The position numbers and the translations under genes are program-made. Below the pieces are notes generated by a model, which saw only the letters and a list, made by a program, of their open reading frames with translations, was not told the origin of the DNA and made no database searches. Below are positions 27,432 to 35,597 of a DNA stretch of 64,000 bases, piece by piece. This DNA comes from Gammaproteobacteria bacterium (GTDB lineage Bacteria > Pseudomonadota > Gammaproteobacteria > Competibacterales > Competibacteraceae), in the NCBI GenBank assembly GCA_024234995.1, contig JACKNF010000005.1:124001-188000 (forward strand). Direction: 5' to 3'. Every line of letters starts with the position of its first letter. Positions within the stretch are counted from its first letter, which is position 1.

Positions 27432-27474
27432 GTAACCCGCCAACTCCGCAATATCCCTCTGAATGGCGGGTTAC
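27432..27474. repeat. Dispersed GTAACCCGCCA inverted repeat, copy 1
   Basis: GTAACCCGCCA (27432-27442) and TGGCGGGTTAC (27464-27474) form a perfect 11-bp inverted repeat around a 21-base loop. Similar arms occur at 32613-32658 and a half-copy at 33656, so it is a dispersed palindromic repeat. Confidence 0.7.
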
Positions 27475-27601
27475 AGCAGACGCCCGGACCGACCGCTCTC
27501 TTGTTCCCTTGATCTTATCGTCCCCAAGTTGCATTTCGGGTCAAGGCGTCGGCTTTTCTGGATATCGCCACTTCGAGAACAAGAATTCTGAATCTGTAAG
27601 C

Positions 27602-27735
27602 TATCTGTAAGTTTCCCCGTGCGAAAAATAACCACGATACGTGGTAATCATTCAGAGGCTAGTGGAATGGTCCGTCCCGCTCCCGCAGGCGGACGAGGGG
27701 AATGAACGGTTACGGCGAAACGAGGCCGCCTTTAT
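27602..27735. repeat. 134-bp direct repeat, copy 1
   Basis: The 134 bases at 27602-27735 recur without mismatch at 31202-31335, exactly 3600 bp downstream. The repeat starts TATCTGTAAGTTTCCCCGTG and contains the small dyad ACCACG-ATA-CGTGGT. It contains no gene. It may be a mobile-element end or a piece copied with an element; a group II intron 5' end (GTGCG) is only a speculation. Confidence 0.85.
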
Positions 27736-27811
27736 CGACTGAGAGAACTGATGCTACCCAAACTGCTCGATCCGCGCCCGTATTTTGCCGGACTGCCCGA
27801 TCCCCGCCGCG

Positions 27812-29011
27812 CTTACCACCTATCAGTTTCTCATCACGGGGCAAACCCGATAGAAGGAAGGTAACGGTTGTTGCATTTGTAGCTTCCGGTGGAGCGCACG
27901 CAGACCCCGGGTGAACCAGGAAACGGCGCTCCGGGCGAGTTTTCGAAAGGTCCAATGGTGAGGATCGGTCTGTTCTTGCGTCTTTTTTCCAGGGGCGTGG
28001 GGTGATCGCGGGCCTCCTCTTGACCGACGCGCACGCACCAGTACATGGCCAAGGCCATGATCAGCAGCAACCGATCGAGCCGGTCAGCGGCCTGTAACTG
28101 CGTGTCTTCTAATTGAAAACCGCGGCTTTTGAAGTCGGAGAACATCGGCTCAATGCCCCAGCGACTCGCGTAATCCCGCACGGTCGCCCGATTTGGCGGG
28201 TCATTCATGGCGATGATCCAGGGTTCCAGGTGGACCCCCTCATGCCAAATCGCCAGATTCGTCGCGACCCCTTGATTGAATAACCGCACATTGGGCAGAT
28301 AGCGCTCGGTTTGCCCTGCGGCGAGCATTCCCGGTCGTGGTCATGTCTCCAAACCCTGGATCTACATTGAGATTGCCTTTCAATCGTAACCGATAATGCC
28401 AACCGGACTGCGCGTGAAGCCACGCGAATAAATCCACCGAGGATAAAAGCGATCCGCTGAAAGCAGCACCTCGGCTCCCGCCGGGAGCCACGCGCGAACT
28501 TGTTCTAATACCGCTTTCTGGGCCGCAAAACCCAGATTGGCCGGGCCAGCTTCCACCCGCCAAGCAAGAGGTAAGGCCCGATCGCCGATCCCAAGGCTCA
28601 CCATCAAAATCGCAAAACGATCCCCCAAATCGGTTTGGCCCAGACTCAGAATGATCGTCTGTCCCTGCGGGCCTGCCGCGGTTAAGGCTTGGCGCGCCCA
28701 CGGTTCCAGCACTTCGCTACTCGACAGCAATGGATTTTTAATAACCGGCGCAGCCACTGCTCGCGCATATCTTGCCGTTCGGTCTCCAACGGTAAAGATT
28801 AGCAAGTTCCACAGTATTTGGGGTCTGAGCTTCCAGAATCGCCCCGACCGCCAAGGCCAATTTCGTAATCACTGTCTTACGCAACCCTGGGTGAGCTGCT
28901 CTCAATCCTGCTTCGATTGCTGTCGCCAATTGTCGAACCGTTCCCATGATCCCCTCATGATGTTCATTAAACTCATAATCCTAGTCTAACTCAGAACTGA
29001 TAGGTGGTAAG
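27812..29011 (-). mobile_element. IS4-family-like insertion sequence, 1200 bp, with 10-bp target duplication
   Basis: Terminal inverted repeats CTTACCACCTATCAGTT (27812-27828) and AACTGATAGGTGGTAAG (28995-29011) are perfect over 17 bp. The flanking target duplication CCCCGCCGCG occurs at 27802-27811 and 29012-29021. A 10-bp duplication, about 1.2 kb length and the YREK signature in its transposase all fit IS4-type elements. It is inserted in the ISAs1 transposase. Confidence 0.9.
27834..28947 (-). pseudogene. IS4-family DDE transposase with frameshifts
   Basis: Read on the minus strand in at least three frames: an N-terminal helical part (28738-28947, RQLATAIEAGLRAAHPGLRK), a central part (28380-28805) with ILSLGQTDLGDRFAILM (first catalytic Asp) and LLSADRFYPRW (second Asp), and a C-terminal part (27834-28328). 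The last part has YASRWGIEPMFSDFK, an exact Y-(2)-R-(3)-E-(6)-K signature of IS4 enzymes. The frame changes break it into pieces, so no active transposase is expected, although the element ends are intact. Confidence 0.8.
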
Positions 29012-30106
29012 CCCCGCCGCGAGACCCGCAACAAGCTCCACCCACTGCAGGATATTCTGATGATTGTGTTGTGCGCGGTGCTCAGTGGTGTAGAGGATTG
29101 GGTGGGTATGGAAGCTTTTGCGGAAGAGAAAGAAGCCTGGTTACGGGGCTTTCTGGACTTGCCCAACGGGATTCCTTCGCATGATACCTTGAGCGATGTC
29201 CTGGGACGGATCGATCCGGTCGCGTTCCGAGCCGCCTTTACCGCTTGGGCCACGGCGGCGTTGCCGAATTTAGCCGGCGAGCAGGTCTGCGTGGACGGCA
29301 AGGCCGTGCGTGGGAGCCGGGACGGCGAAAACCCAGCGGTACATCTGGTGAGCGCGTTCGCCGGACAGGCGCGCTGGGTGCTGGCCCAACAGGCGGTCAC
29401 CGAGAAATCCAATGAGATCACGGCCATTCCCGACCTATTAGCCTTGCTCGATTTGCAAGGGGCAGTGGTATCCGCCGATGCGATGGGTTGCCAGAAAACC
29501 ATCGCGCAAGCAATCATCGGCGGGGGAGCCGATTATGTGTTAGCCCTGAAAGAGAATCATCCGACCCTGTGCGAAGACGTCCAACTCTGGCTCGATACGG
29601 AAGTCGCACAGGGGCGCCTGCCGGTCCAGGAAACCGTCGAAAAAGATCATGGCCGCATTGAAATTCGGCGTTATGCCCTGAGCCGTCAGATCGACTGGCT
29701 CGACGCGAAACCACATTGGGCGGGACTCCAAGCGCTCGGGCGGGTGGAGTCCATCCGGATCATCGGCGATCAAATAAGTACCGAACATCGCTACTTTCTC
29801 TGTTCACTCACCGATCCAGAACGGTTTGCCGCCAGTGTGCGGGGTCACTGGGGCATCGAAAACCAACAGCACTGGGTGTTGGATGTCCAGTTTGGGGAAG
29901 ATGCGTGTCGGACACGCAACGATCATTCGGCCGAGAACTTAGCCCTGATTCGCCGCATCGCCCTGAACGTGCTGCGTCATAACGGTCCCCCGCGTGATCG
30001 CATTCGCCGCCGCAAACTACGCGCTGCACTCAATGATGACTATCGGTTGCGCCTTCTCTTCGGTCACCCCAGTCCGGCTGCTGCATAGCGCGATTGCCCT
30101 GATCGT

Positions 30107-31195
30107 ATGATGTGGTCGGTAAAGACGAACTCGGTCCACGAAGGTTTTCGGTTGATGAGAGTCATCAGTCGCCCATCGACAGCGCGTTGCACTTTGGCGA
30201 TGTATGTTTCTTTTTTGTTAGGTGAGCCGCATTCGCCAACGGGGAATCGCTTGGCGGAGATCATGGAGATCAGCCATGATAGCGTCAATCGGTTTTTGCT
30301 CCGCGAAGACTACACGCCCCGCGATTTGTTCGAGGAAGTCCGCTCCGGCTTGACGTTGAAGGGCGGCACGGTCAGTGTCGACGACAGTGTGTTAGATAAA
30401 CCGTACGGCCAACTGATGGCCTTCGTGGGTTATTTCTGGTCGGGAAAACATCATGGTGTCGTGAAGGGGATCAATCTGATCACGTTGTATTACACCGATC
30501 CGCACGGTCACCATCAACCGCTCGATTACCGCATTTACGATAAAGCCGCGAACAAGACCAAAAACGATTATTTTCAGGAGATGCTCGCGGAAGTGTTGGC
30601 TTGGGGACTCCAGCCAGCCTTTGTCACCGGCGATAGTTGGTATAGTAGCGCAAGCAAATCTCAAGATGATTAAAACCATCATCGGGATTTCTCTTTGCGC
30701 TGGAAAGCAACCGTCGGGTTTCTGTGGAAAAAGGCCAATGGCTCCAGGTACAACAACTGGCGATTCCGAAGATTCGCTCGTGTACCTCCGGGGATTCGGT
30801 ACGGTCAAAGTGTTTCGGGAGTAAGGTTGAAAACCAACCACACCATTATGCCTTGTATCAGCCGAACGACGAGGATTGGGTCGCTTTTGATCGTCCTGCT
30901 TTCCTCAAGCCTCCACGACCAACACTGGCAAATCGAGCAGTATCATCGGACGCTCAAACAAGTGTGCCACATCGAGCATTTTCAGGTCCGACAACCCACC
31001 GCCATTCGCAATCATCTCTTTGCGGCGATCTGTGGCTATGTCCAATTGCAACGACTACAGGCTACCGACGTGATTCGTAATTGTTATCGTTTGCAGCGTG
31101 AGTTGTTTAATGAGGTGATTGCCACGTTTATTCAAGCCTTCGCCCCTAACTTGGGACACCTCAACCCACAATTCCAACCTCCTGTCAATGCGTAA
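30107..31195 (+). pseudogene. IS701-like DDE transposase remnant
   Basis: The first ~185 residues (to about 30660) read cleanly: SFLLGEPHSPTGNRLAEIM, DDSVLDKPYGQLMAFVGYFW, GVVKGINLITLYYTDPHGHHQ and PAFVTGDSWYSSASKS, which match the IS701 transposase pattern including the first catalytic Asp region. After that, single-base changes shift the frame several times, as the continuing pieces show: EKGQWLQVQQLAIPKIRS, then HWQIEQYHRTLKQVCHIEHFQVRQPT (with the late Glu). The C-terminus LGHLNPQFQPPVNA ends near 31195. It is an inactive copy. It lies directly before the second 134-bp repeat; the element ends were not identified. Confidence 0.75.
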
Positions 31196-31201
31196 GTCCT
31201 A

Positions 31202-31335
31202 TATCTGTAAGTTTCCCCGTGCGAAAAATAACCACGATACGTGGTAATCATTCAGAGGCTAGTGGAATGGTCCGTCCCGCTCCCGCAGGCGGACGAGGGG
31301 AATGAACGGTTACGGCGAAACGAGGCCGCCTTTAT
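31202..31335. repeat. 134-bp direct repeat, copy 2
   Basis: Identical to 27602-27735. Its right boundary coincides exactly with the left end of the IS5-type element at 31336, so IS insertion or deletion probably trimmed it. Confidence 0.85.
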
Positions 31336-32191
31336 TAGATAGTGTAGTCATGAGATAAGATATGTGAGAGGATCGGCAGGCCAGAGAAGGAGGCCTGCAT
31401 GAAATACTCGAAACCTGCCCATCACCGTCACGATCTTTCCGATGAAACCTGGGCATTGCTGGAACCGCACCTGCCGGGGCGCAAGGGTGTCTGGGGCGGC
31501 ATTGCCAAAGACAACCGTCTTTTTATCAATGCTGTGTTCTGGATTTTAAGAACGGGTGCGCCGTGGCGAGACTTGCCACCCGACTATGGCGGCTGGAGCA
31601 ATACGCATCGCTGTTTTCATCCGCTGGCGGGATGCGGGCGTGTGGGAGAAATTGCTGGAAATTTGATCGACGAGCCGGATTACGAATGGCTGATGATCGA
31701 CGCCAGCCACTGCAAAGTCCATCCCCATGCGGCGGGAGCCAGAGGCGGTAATCAGGATATGAGCCGTACAAAGGGGCATTCAATACAAAAATACATCTGG
31801 CGGTGGATGCGTTTGGTACGAGGTGCTCAGAGTCGTTAATATGCGAAGGTACAAAAAAGATGGATTGCACACAGGCTTCAAAACTGATTGAAGGCATTGA
31901 TGCCGATCATCTTCTCGCGGATAAAGCCTATATGATACGGATGCGATCCTCGAACAGGCGACGGCGCAGAAGATGAACCCCGTTATCCCGCCGAAGAAAA
32001 ACCGTTCAATCCAGAGGCCTTACGACGAGGATCTGTACAAGCTGCGCCATCTCGTCGAGAACGCCTTTCTGCACCTCAAACGCTGGCGCGGCATCGCTAC
32101 AAGATACGCCAAAAACACCGCCTCTTTCCTCGCCGCCGTCCACATCCGATGTATCGCTCTCTGGGCCAACATCTCGTGACTACAGTATCTA
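31336..32191 (+). mobile_element. IS5-family insertion sequence
   Basis: Imperfect terminal inverted repeats: TAGATAGTGTAGTCATGAG at 31336 and, as reverse complement at 32173-32191, TAGATACTGTAGTCACGAG (two mismatches in 19). TA at each outer end fits a TA target duplication of the IS427-type group. The element is about 856 bp, the length of short IS5-family elements with a programmed frameshift. Confidence 0.85.
31399..32179 (+). pseudogene. IS5-family transposase, frameshifted
   Basis: The first reading (31399-31839) gives HDLSDETWALLEPHLPGRKG, LFINAVFWILRTGAPWRDLPPDYGGW and the first catalytic Asp in MIDASHCKVHPHAAGA. The frame then changes at about 31640 and again near 31780. The end (31861-32179) gives SKLIEGIDADHLLADKAY (second Asp in an AD-K context), then ENAFLHLKRWRGIATRYAKN with the Glu. 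Some IS427-group elements make a fusion by -1 frameshifting between two frames, so one shift can be programmed, but at least two are needed here; it is probably dead. Confidence 0.75.
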
Positions 32192-32218
32192 GCTTCGTAA
32201 TCAAAAAAGGAGACCGAT

Positions 32219-32488
32219 ATGTCAGAAATCGTGCTGTTTGAACATGCAAACTTTCATGGTGCTCATAAACACCTTTACGGTTCAGAGTCCAACCTAGCTG
32301 CAGGCGACGATAATTTTTTCAATGACAAAATATCTTCTTTTGTCATCACTTCTGGGAGTTGGCAATTTTTCAGAGACATTAATTTTAGTGGCCCTGCATC
32401 TAATGTTTTCGGCCCTGGTAGATACAATTGGGTAGAAAGCGTTGGAATTCATAATGATTCAATATCCTCGGTAAGAAGGATAGCCTAA
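32219..32488 (+). CDS. Beta/gamma-crystallin domain protein
   Basis: An 89-residue protein made of one double-Greek-key domain. The two Ca2+-binding signatures N/D-N/D-x-x-S/T-S are present as NDKISS (about residue 35) and NDSISS (about residue 80), each following a strand such as VLFEHANFHGAHKHLY and WQFFRDINFSGPASNVF. Bacterial single-domain members bind calcium and are usually small cytosolic or secreted stress proteins; no signal peptide is seen. AAAAAAGGAGACC stands before the ATG. The gene begins 28 bases after the right end of the IS5 element, and its base composition is AT-richer than the neighbours, suggesting a recent arrival. It may be co-opted or a passenger. Confidence 0.85.
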   Translation: MSEIVLFEHANFHGAHKHLYGSESNLAAGDDNFFNDKISSFVITSGSWQFFRDINFSGPASNVFGPGRYNWVESVGIHNDSISSVRRIA

Positions 32489-32612
32489 CATTGCGCTCCA
32501 CCCGACTCGCGCCCGCAAGCTATTTCGTGTTTTCGAGTTTTGTGGTGGGCACGAGCGGGTTAGCGCGGTAGGTCGGACACAGCGCGTAGCGCATAGCACG
32601 GGTTAGCGCAGC

Positions 32613-32658
32613 GTAACCCGCCGTCTTGGATGGCCGTCCCAACCTAATGGCGGGTTAC
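32613..32658. repeat. Dispersed GTAACCCGCC inverted repeat, copy 2
   Basis: GTAACCCGCC (32613-32622) pairs with GGCGGGTTAC (32649-32658) around 26 bases, and the same 5' flank (AGCGCGTAGCGC...TTAGCGCAG) reappears at 33631. This marks a short dispersed repeat family. Confidence 0.65.
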
Positions 32659-32793
32659 GGGCTGACGCCCTAACCCGCCCTACCGTTTGCCTTTTGATCA
32701 GGCAGTAAATAAGGCAAAATGACGGGTATGAAGTGAGGTAGACTGAAAAAAATGGACGCCAAAACTCTCTAGACTTAGAGAAGGAGGTGAACC

Positions 32794-33021
32794 ATACAGC
32801 GACTGCCCCGAGGGGTCTATACGCAAGAATTTCGCGAGCAAGCGGTGCAACTCGTTGTGGAAGAAAAGCTATCGATCCCGCAAGCGAGTCAACGGTTATC
32901 GATGTCGCCCAAGACCTTGGCGAATGGGGCAGGCGCGGCATGCCGTGGGGAATTAGCTGTGCTCGGTGGTCGGCAGAAACCGTTGACCAAGGGCGAAGAG
33001 GAACTGAGGCGGTTACGCCGG
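32794..33021 (+). pseudogene. IS3-type orfA fragment with an ATA in place of ATG
   Basis: Reads IQRLPRGVYTQEFREQAVQL, then a helix-turn-helix (EEKLSIPQASQRLSMSPKTLAN) and RRLRREL at the end, the leucine-zipper part of OrfA. GGAGGTGA lies 5-6 bases before the in-frame ATA codon at 32794, where OrfA would normally start with ATG. The frame runs into unrelated sequence at about 33021. Confidence 0.65.
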
Positions 33022-33246
33022 GAGTTGGTTATTCTCCGCTTCCAGTCGTTGATCGGCGATTTGGCTCTTCGTGCCGTTCAACCCCTGACGACCCCCGTCC
33101 AGAAACTGCTCCTTCCAGCGGTAAACCTGATTTTCGTTCACGCCCCGCTGGCGGGCTACCTCCGCCACGCTCTGGCGCTCGCTCAGTACCGCCAGCACCG
33201 TCGCTAGCTTTGCCTCTACACTCCAACTCCGGCGTTGCTTGCCCAT
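33013..33246 (-). pseudogene. Second orfA-type transposase fragment, opposite strand
   Basis: Begins at the ATG at 33246 with GGAGG 5 bases upstream: MGKQRRSWSVEAKLATVLAV, then a helix-turn-helix (SVAEVARQRGVNENQVYRW) and LEAENNQLPA at the truncated end near 33013. Complete OrfA of IS3/IS911-type elements has a longer coiled tail, so this is cut. Its sequence is unlike the fragment at 32794. Confidence 0.7.
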
Positions 33247-33301
33247 GATGTCCTCCAATATAAAGTCTCTTCAGTTTGACTTCTTATGGAAGAATTTCTT
33301 G

Positions 33302-33373
33302 TGGCATTACCGTTACTTATCCCCTGTCACCTTCGAACAGCGCTTCTACCAATCTCAACCCGGTAAAACATGA
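33302..33373 (+). pseudogene. IS3 orfB C-terminal scrap
   Basis: Reads WHYRYLSPVTFEQRFYQSQP and then a stop, the usual end of IS3 OrfB (…YLSPxxFE). Too short to be functional; it supports the IS3 scar interpretation. Confidence 0.65.
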
Positions 33374-33387
33374 TTCCTTGGCGTCCA

Positions 33388-33731
33388 CTCTTGCCGACCG
33401 ACCTCACATCGAGAAGCTGGCGCATTATGGGATGTGAGCCAGGGGAAATGCTGGTGAGGCTTGCTCAGACGCGATGCTAACGCATCAAGCGCAACCGGCT
33501 CAGCAACAGAAGGAATCATTGCGATGACGGGAGATTGGAGGATGATGAAATGCTAGAAACTCGGGAAATGGTCGGCCGCCGATTCAAATCAGAAATTCGA
33601 CAGTCTCGTTAACCAATTTATCAGCCGGATAGCGCGTAGCGCAAGTTAGCGCAGTGTAACCCGCCAACCTCGTGGAACTCCCCCAAAGGCAAATCACAAA
33701 CTGAAACACGGGACTTGAATCGCAGCCATAT
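33388..33731. other. Degraded intergenic DNA after the IS scar
   Basis: About 344 bases without a recognisable gene on either strand. A half-copy of the dispersed repeat (GTAACCCGCCA, near 33656) with its AGCGCGTAGCGC flank is present. The rest looks like a decayed sequence, possibly pieces of older mobile elements. Confidence 0.4.
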
Positions 33732-33926
33732 TCAAGCCCGCCCAATCCACCTCCTCGCGCTAAAGCCACTGGCTGAACATCTCCCCCATAAAAGCATCCT
33801 GTAGCAGCGCAAATCACGGAACGCCTCCCAGCTCGGGGCGATCAAACGCATCAGCACTTCACCCAAACGCTGTTGTAATGGTTGGCCCCATTTAAGATTC
33901 ATCAGTACACTCTTAAGCAGCTGCAT
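33732..33926 (-). CDS. Small hypothetical protein with a strong ribosome-binding site
   Basis: A 64-residue reading, beginning MQLLKSVLMNLKWGQPLQQR, with GAGGAGAG ending 5 bases before the ATG, a better signal than most real genes here. There is no signal peptide or known domain. The middle is RLIAPSWEAFRDLRCYR and the end basic. It is opposite to and upstream of the TerY gene. It may be a truncated remnant or a real small protein; only the start signal supports it. Confidence 0.35.
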   Translation of the reverse strand: MQLLKSVLMNLKWGQPLQQRLGEVLMRLIAPSWEAFRDLRCYRMLLWGRCSASGFSARRWIGRA

Positions 33927-34038
33927 TGGGTCTCTCCTCAGATCGGTGGTTATAACAAATCCACCTTACCTGAAACTGGCCTAGTACGGTTTTCTACCGT
34001 CAAAAACTGTCCAAGCTATTGATAAATTACTTATTCAT

Positions 34039-34734
34039 ATGAACGAACCCGAACTTTCCCGGCAGACCCCCTTCAGCGTCGATTTCAGCATCGCCGAATT
34101 TGCCGACAACCCGGAACCCCGCTGCCCTTGTGTACTGCTACTGGACAATTCCTGGTCAATGAACGGCCAGCCGATTGCCGAGCTTAACCAAGGGCTTGCC
34201 ATGTTCAAGGAAGAATTGATCACCGACAGCCTGGCAGCCAAGCGGGTTGAAATCGCCATCGTCAGCTTTGGCCCCGTCGAAGTGGTCAACGACTTTCAGA
34301 CCGCTGAACAATTTACCCCGCCGGAACTAGCCGCGCAAAAGGATACACCAATGGGCATGGCCATTCTGCGCGGGCTGGAACTGCTCAATCAACGCAAGGC
34401 ACTGTACCGCGAAAATGGCATCCCTTTCTTCCGGCCCTGGGTCTTCCTGATCACCGACGGCAGTCCCACTGACGAATGGAAAACCGCTGCTAGCGAGGTG
34501 CATAAGGGCGAGGAAAGCCGCGCTTTTGCCTTTTTCACCGTGGGTGTCGAGGGCGCGAATCTGGACATCCTGCAACATATTTCCCTGCGTCAGCCATTGC
34601 GGTTGAAAGGCCTGCGCTTCCGGGAACTGTTCCAGTGGTTGTCTAATTCGATGCGTTCGGTATCGCGCTCGGTGCCTGGGACTGAGGTACCGTTGAGCAA
34701 CCCGGCGACTCCCGACGGCTGGGCCTCGGTGTGA
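34039..34734 (+). CDS. TerY-like von Willebrand factor A domain protein
   Basis: A 231-residue vWA protein. The metal-ion-dependent adhesion site is seen as VLLLDNSWSMNGQPIAELN (DxSxS near residue 35), KDTPMGMAI (Thr) and FLITDGSPTDEW (Asp). TerY-type vWA proteins belong to the tellurite/stress (Ter) gene set. Here the gene overlaps a PP2C phosphatase gene by 4 bases, which in turn overlaps a kinase gene. This order is the TerY-P triad described from genome comparisons (vWA, PP2C, kinase). It probably acts as a scaffold or ligand-binding partner for the phosphorylation pair; the ligand is unknown. No signal peptide, so cytoplasmic. Confidence 0.9.
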   Translation: MNEPELSRQTPFSVDFSIAEFADNPEPRCPCVLLLDNSWSMNGQPIAELNQGLAMFKEELITDSLAAKRVEIAIVSFGPVEVVNDFQTAEQFTPPELAAQKDTPMGMAILRGLELLNQRKALYRENGIPFFRPWVFLITDGSPTDEWKTAASEVHKGEESRAFAFFTVGVEGANLDILQHISLRQPLRLKGLRFRELFQWLSNSMRSVSRSVPGTEVPLSNPATPDGWASV

Positions 34735-35597
34735 ATCATCACGGAGCCTGGCGCACCGTTCACGCCAGCATTCCGGGTGTTGCTCATCAAACCAGCGGCC
34801 TCGAATGCCAGGATGCCTGCGCCGTCCACCAAGTGGAGAGGCCGGACGACAACCCGGTACTGGTATTAATCGCCGCCGACGGTGCTGGCAGCGCGGTCCA
34901 GTCACGCACAGGCGCAGAACAAGCCTGCCAAGCATTGCTGGCTGAATGCGTGAGCTGGCTGGCCACAGCAACGGACGAAGACTGGCAACCAGCCATTGCT
35001 GCATCCTGGCTCCATACTATCCAAGCAGCTCTAGTGCAACAGGCAGTGGACACTGGCCTGCCGGTCCGGGAATTCGCTTGCACCTTGATGGGCGCGATTG
35101 TGGCGGGTAACCGGGCACTATTCCTGCAAATCGGCGACGGCGCAATTGTCATTGGAACTGAAGATAACTACCGTCCCGTGTTCTGGCCGCAAAGCGGCCA
35201 ATACCTCAACGAAACCTGGTTCGTGACCGATCCGAACGCTACAAACTGCCTCGAATGCACATTACTTACTGAATCTATTACCGAAATTGCCCTACTGACC
35301 GACGGCCTGCAACCGCTGGCGTTGCATTATCAAAGCCGGCAGGCCCATGAACCGTTCTTCCGCCCGATGTTTCAGGGCCTGCGCGGCTACCCTAAAGACG
35401 GCTGTCTAATGACGCTGACTCATGCTCTGGAACAATTCCTAGACAGCCCGGCTGTCAATCAGCGCACTCACGATGACAAGACACTGATTCTAGCCAGCCG
35501 AATGATTGCACCGGAAACAGCTTCAGCGACGCAAGCAGAAAAAGCGTGTATGCCCACAACCGGGCTTCAAGAAGATGCCGGTGACGAAGCTGTATAG
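34731..35597 (+). CDS. PP2C-type serine/threonine phosphatase of a TerY-P triad
   Basis: A 288-residue protein starting at GTG 34731, overlapping the vWA stop (GTGA). It has metal-binding motifs of PP2C phosphatases: GLECQDACAV, LIAADGAGSAVQS (Asp-Gly), IGDGAIVI and HDDKTLILA near the C-terminus. These enzymes use two Mn2+/Mg2+ ions to remove phosphate from Ser/Thr. In TerY-P triads the phosphatase reverses the action of the adjacent kinase on the same partner. It overlaps the kinase start by 23 bases, so the three genes are one coupled unit. Confidence 0.9.
   Translation: MNHHGAWRTVHASIPGVAHQTSGLECQDACAVHQVERPDDNPVLVLIAADGAGSAVQSRTGAEQACQALLAECVSWLATATDEDWQPAIAASWLHTIQAALVQQAVDTGLPVREFACTLMGAIVAGNRALFLQIGDGAIVIGTEDNYRPVFWPQSGQYLNETWFVTDPNATNCLECTLLTESITEIALLTDGLQPLALHYQSRQAHEPFFRPMFQGLRGYPKDGCLMTLTHALEQFLDSPAVNQRTHDDKTLILASRMIAPETASATQAEKACMPTTGLQEDAGDEAV

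Larger units (their letters stand above)
27751..30088 (+). pseudogene. ISAs1-family DDE transposase, split by the nested IS
   Basis: The N-terminus MLPKLLDPRPYFAGLPDPRR (27751 to about 27810) is cut by an insertion, and translation resumes at 29022 as ETRNKLHPLQDILMIVLCAVLSG, in the same frame once one target-site copy is removed. Catalytic elements of the family are visible after the join: VCVDGKAVRGSRD (first Asp), VVSADAMGCQK (second Asp) and WGIENQQHWVLDVQF (Glu). The C-terminal RLLFGHPSPAAA ends at 30088. ISAs1 transposases are DDE-type cut-and-paste enzymes, one per element. This copy is inactive because of the insertion, but otherwise looks intact. Confidence 0.85.
27751..30101 (+). 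mobile_element. ISAs1-family insertion sequence interrupted by an IS4-type element
   Basis: The ISAs1-type transposase begins at 27751 and its 3' part ends at 30088; the GCGATTGCCCTG-like right end lies just after the stop. No matching left terminal repeat was found, so the left limit is uncertain and the coordinates show only the coding span. Removing the nested element at 27812-29011 plus one copy of the 10-bp target duplication rebuilds an open frame across the join. Confidence 0.75.
32753..33387. mobile_element. Collapsed IS3-type element scar
   Basis: Inverted ends TGGACGCCAA (32753-32762) and TTGGCGTCCA (33378-33387) bound 635 bp, starting TG and ending CA as IS3-family elements do. 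Inside are fragments of two different orfA genes facing each other and a scrap of orfB. This is too short for a complete element (about 1.2-1.5 kb), so internal deletion and rearrangement have occurred. Confidence 0.7.

Noticed and set aside
27602..27735. Group II intron 5' end (GTGCG) inside the 134-bp repeat
   Set aside because: No intron-encoded reverse transcriptase in the island and no domain V hairpin found nearby, so the idea is not supported.
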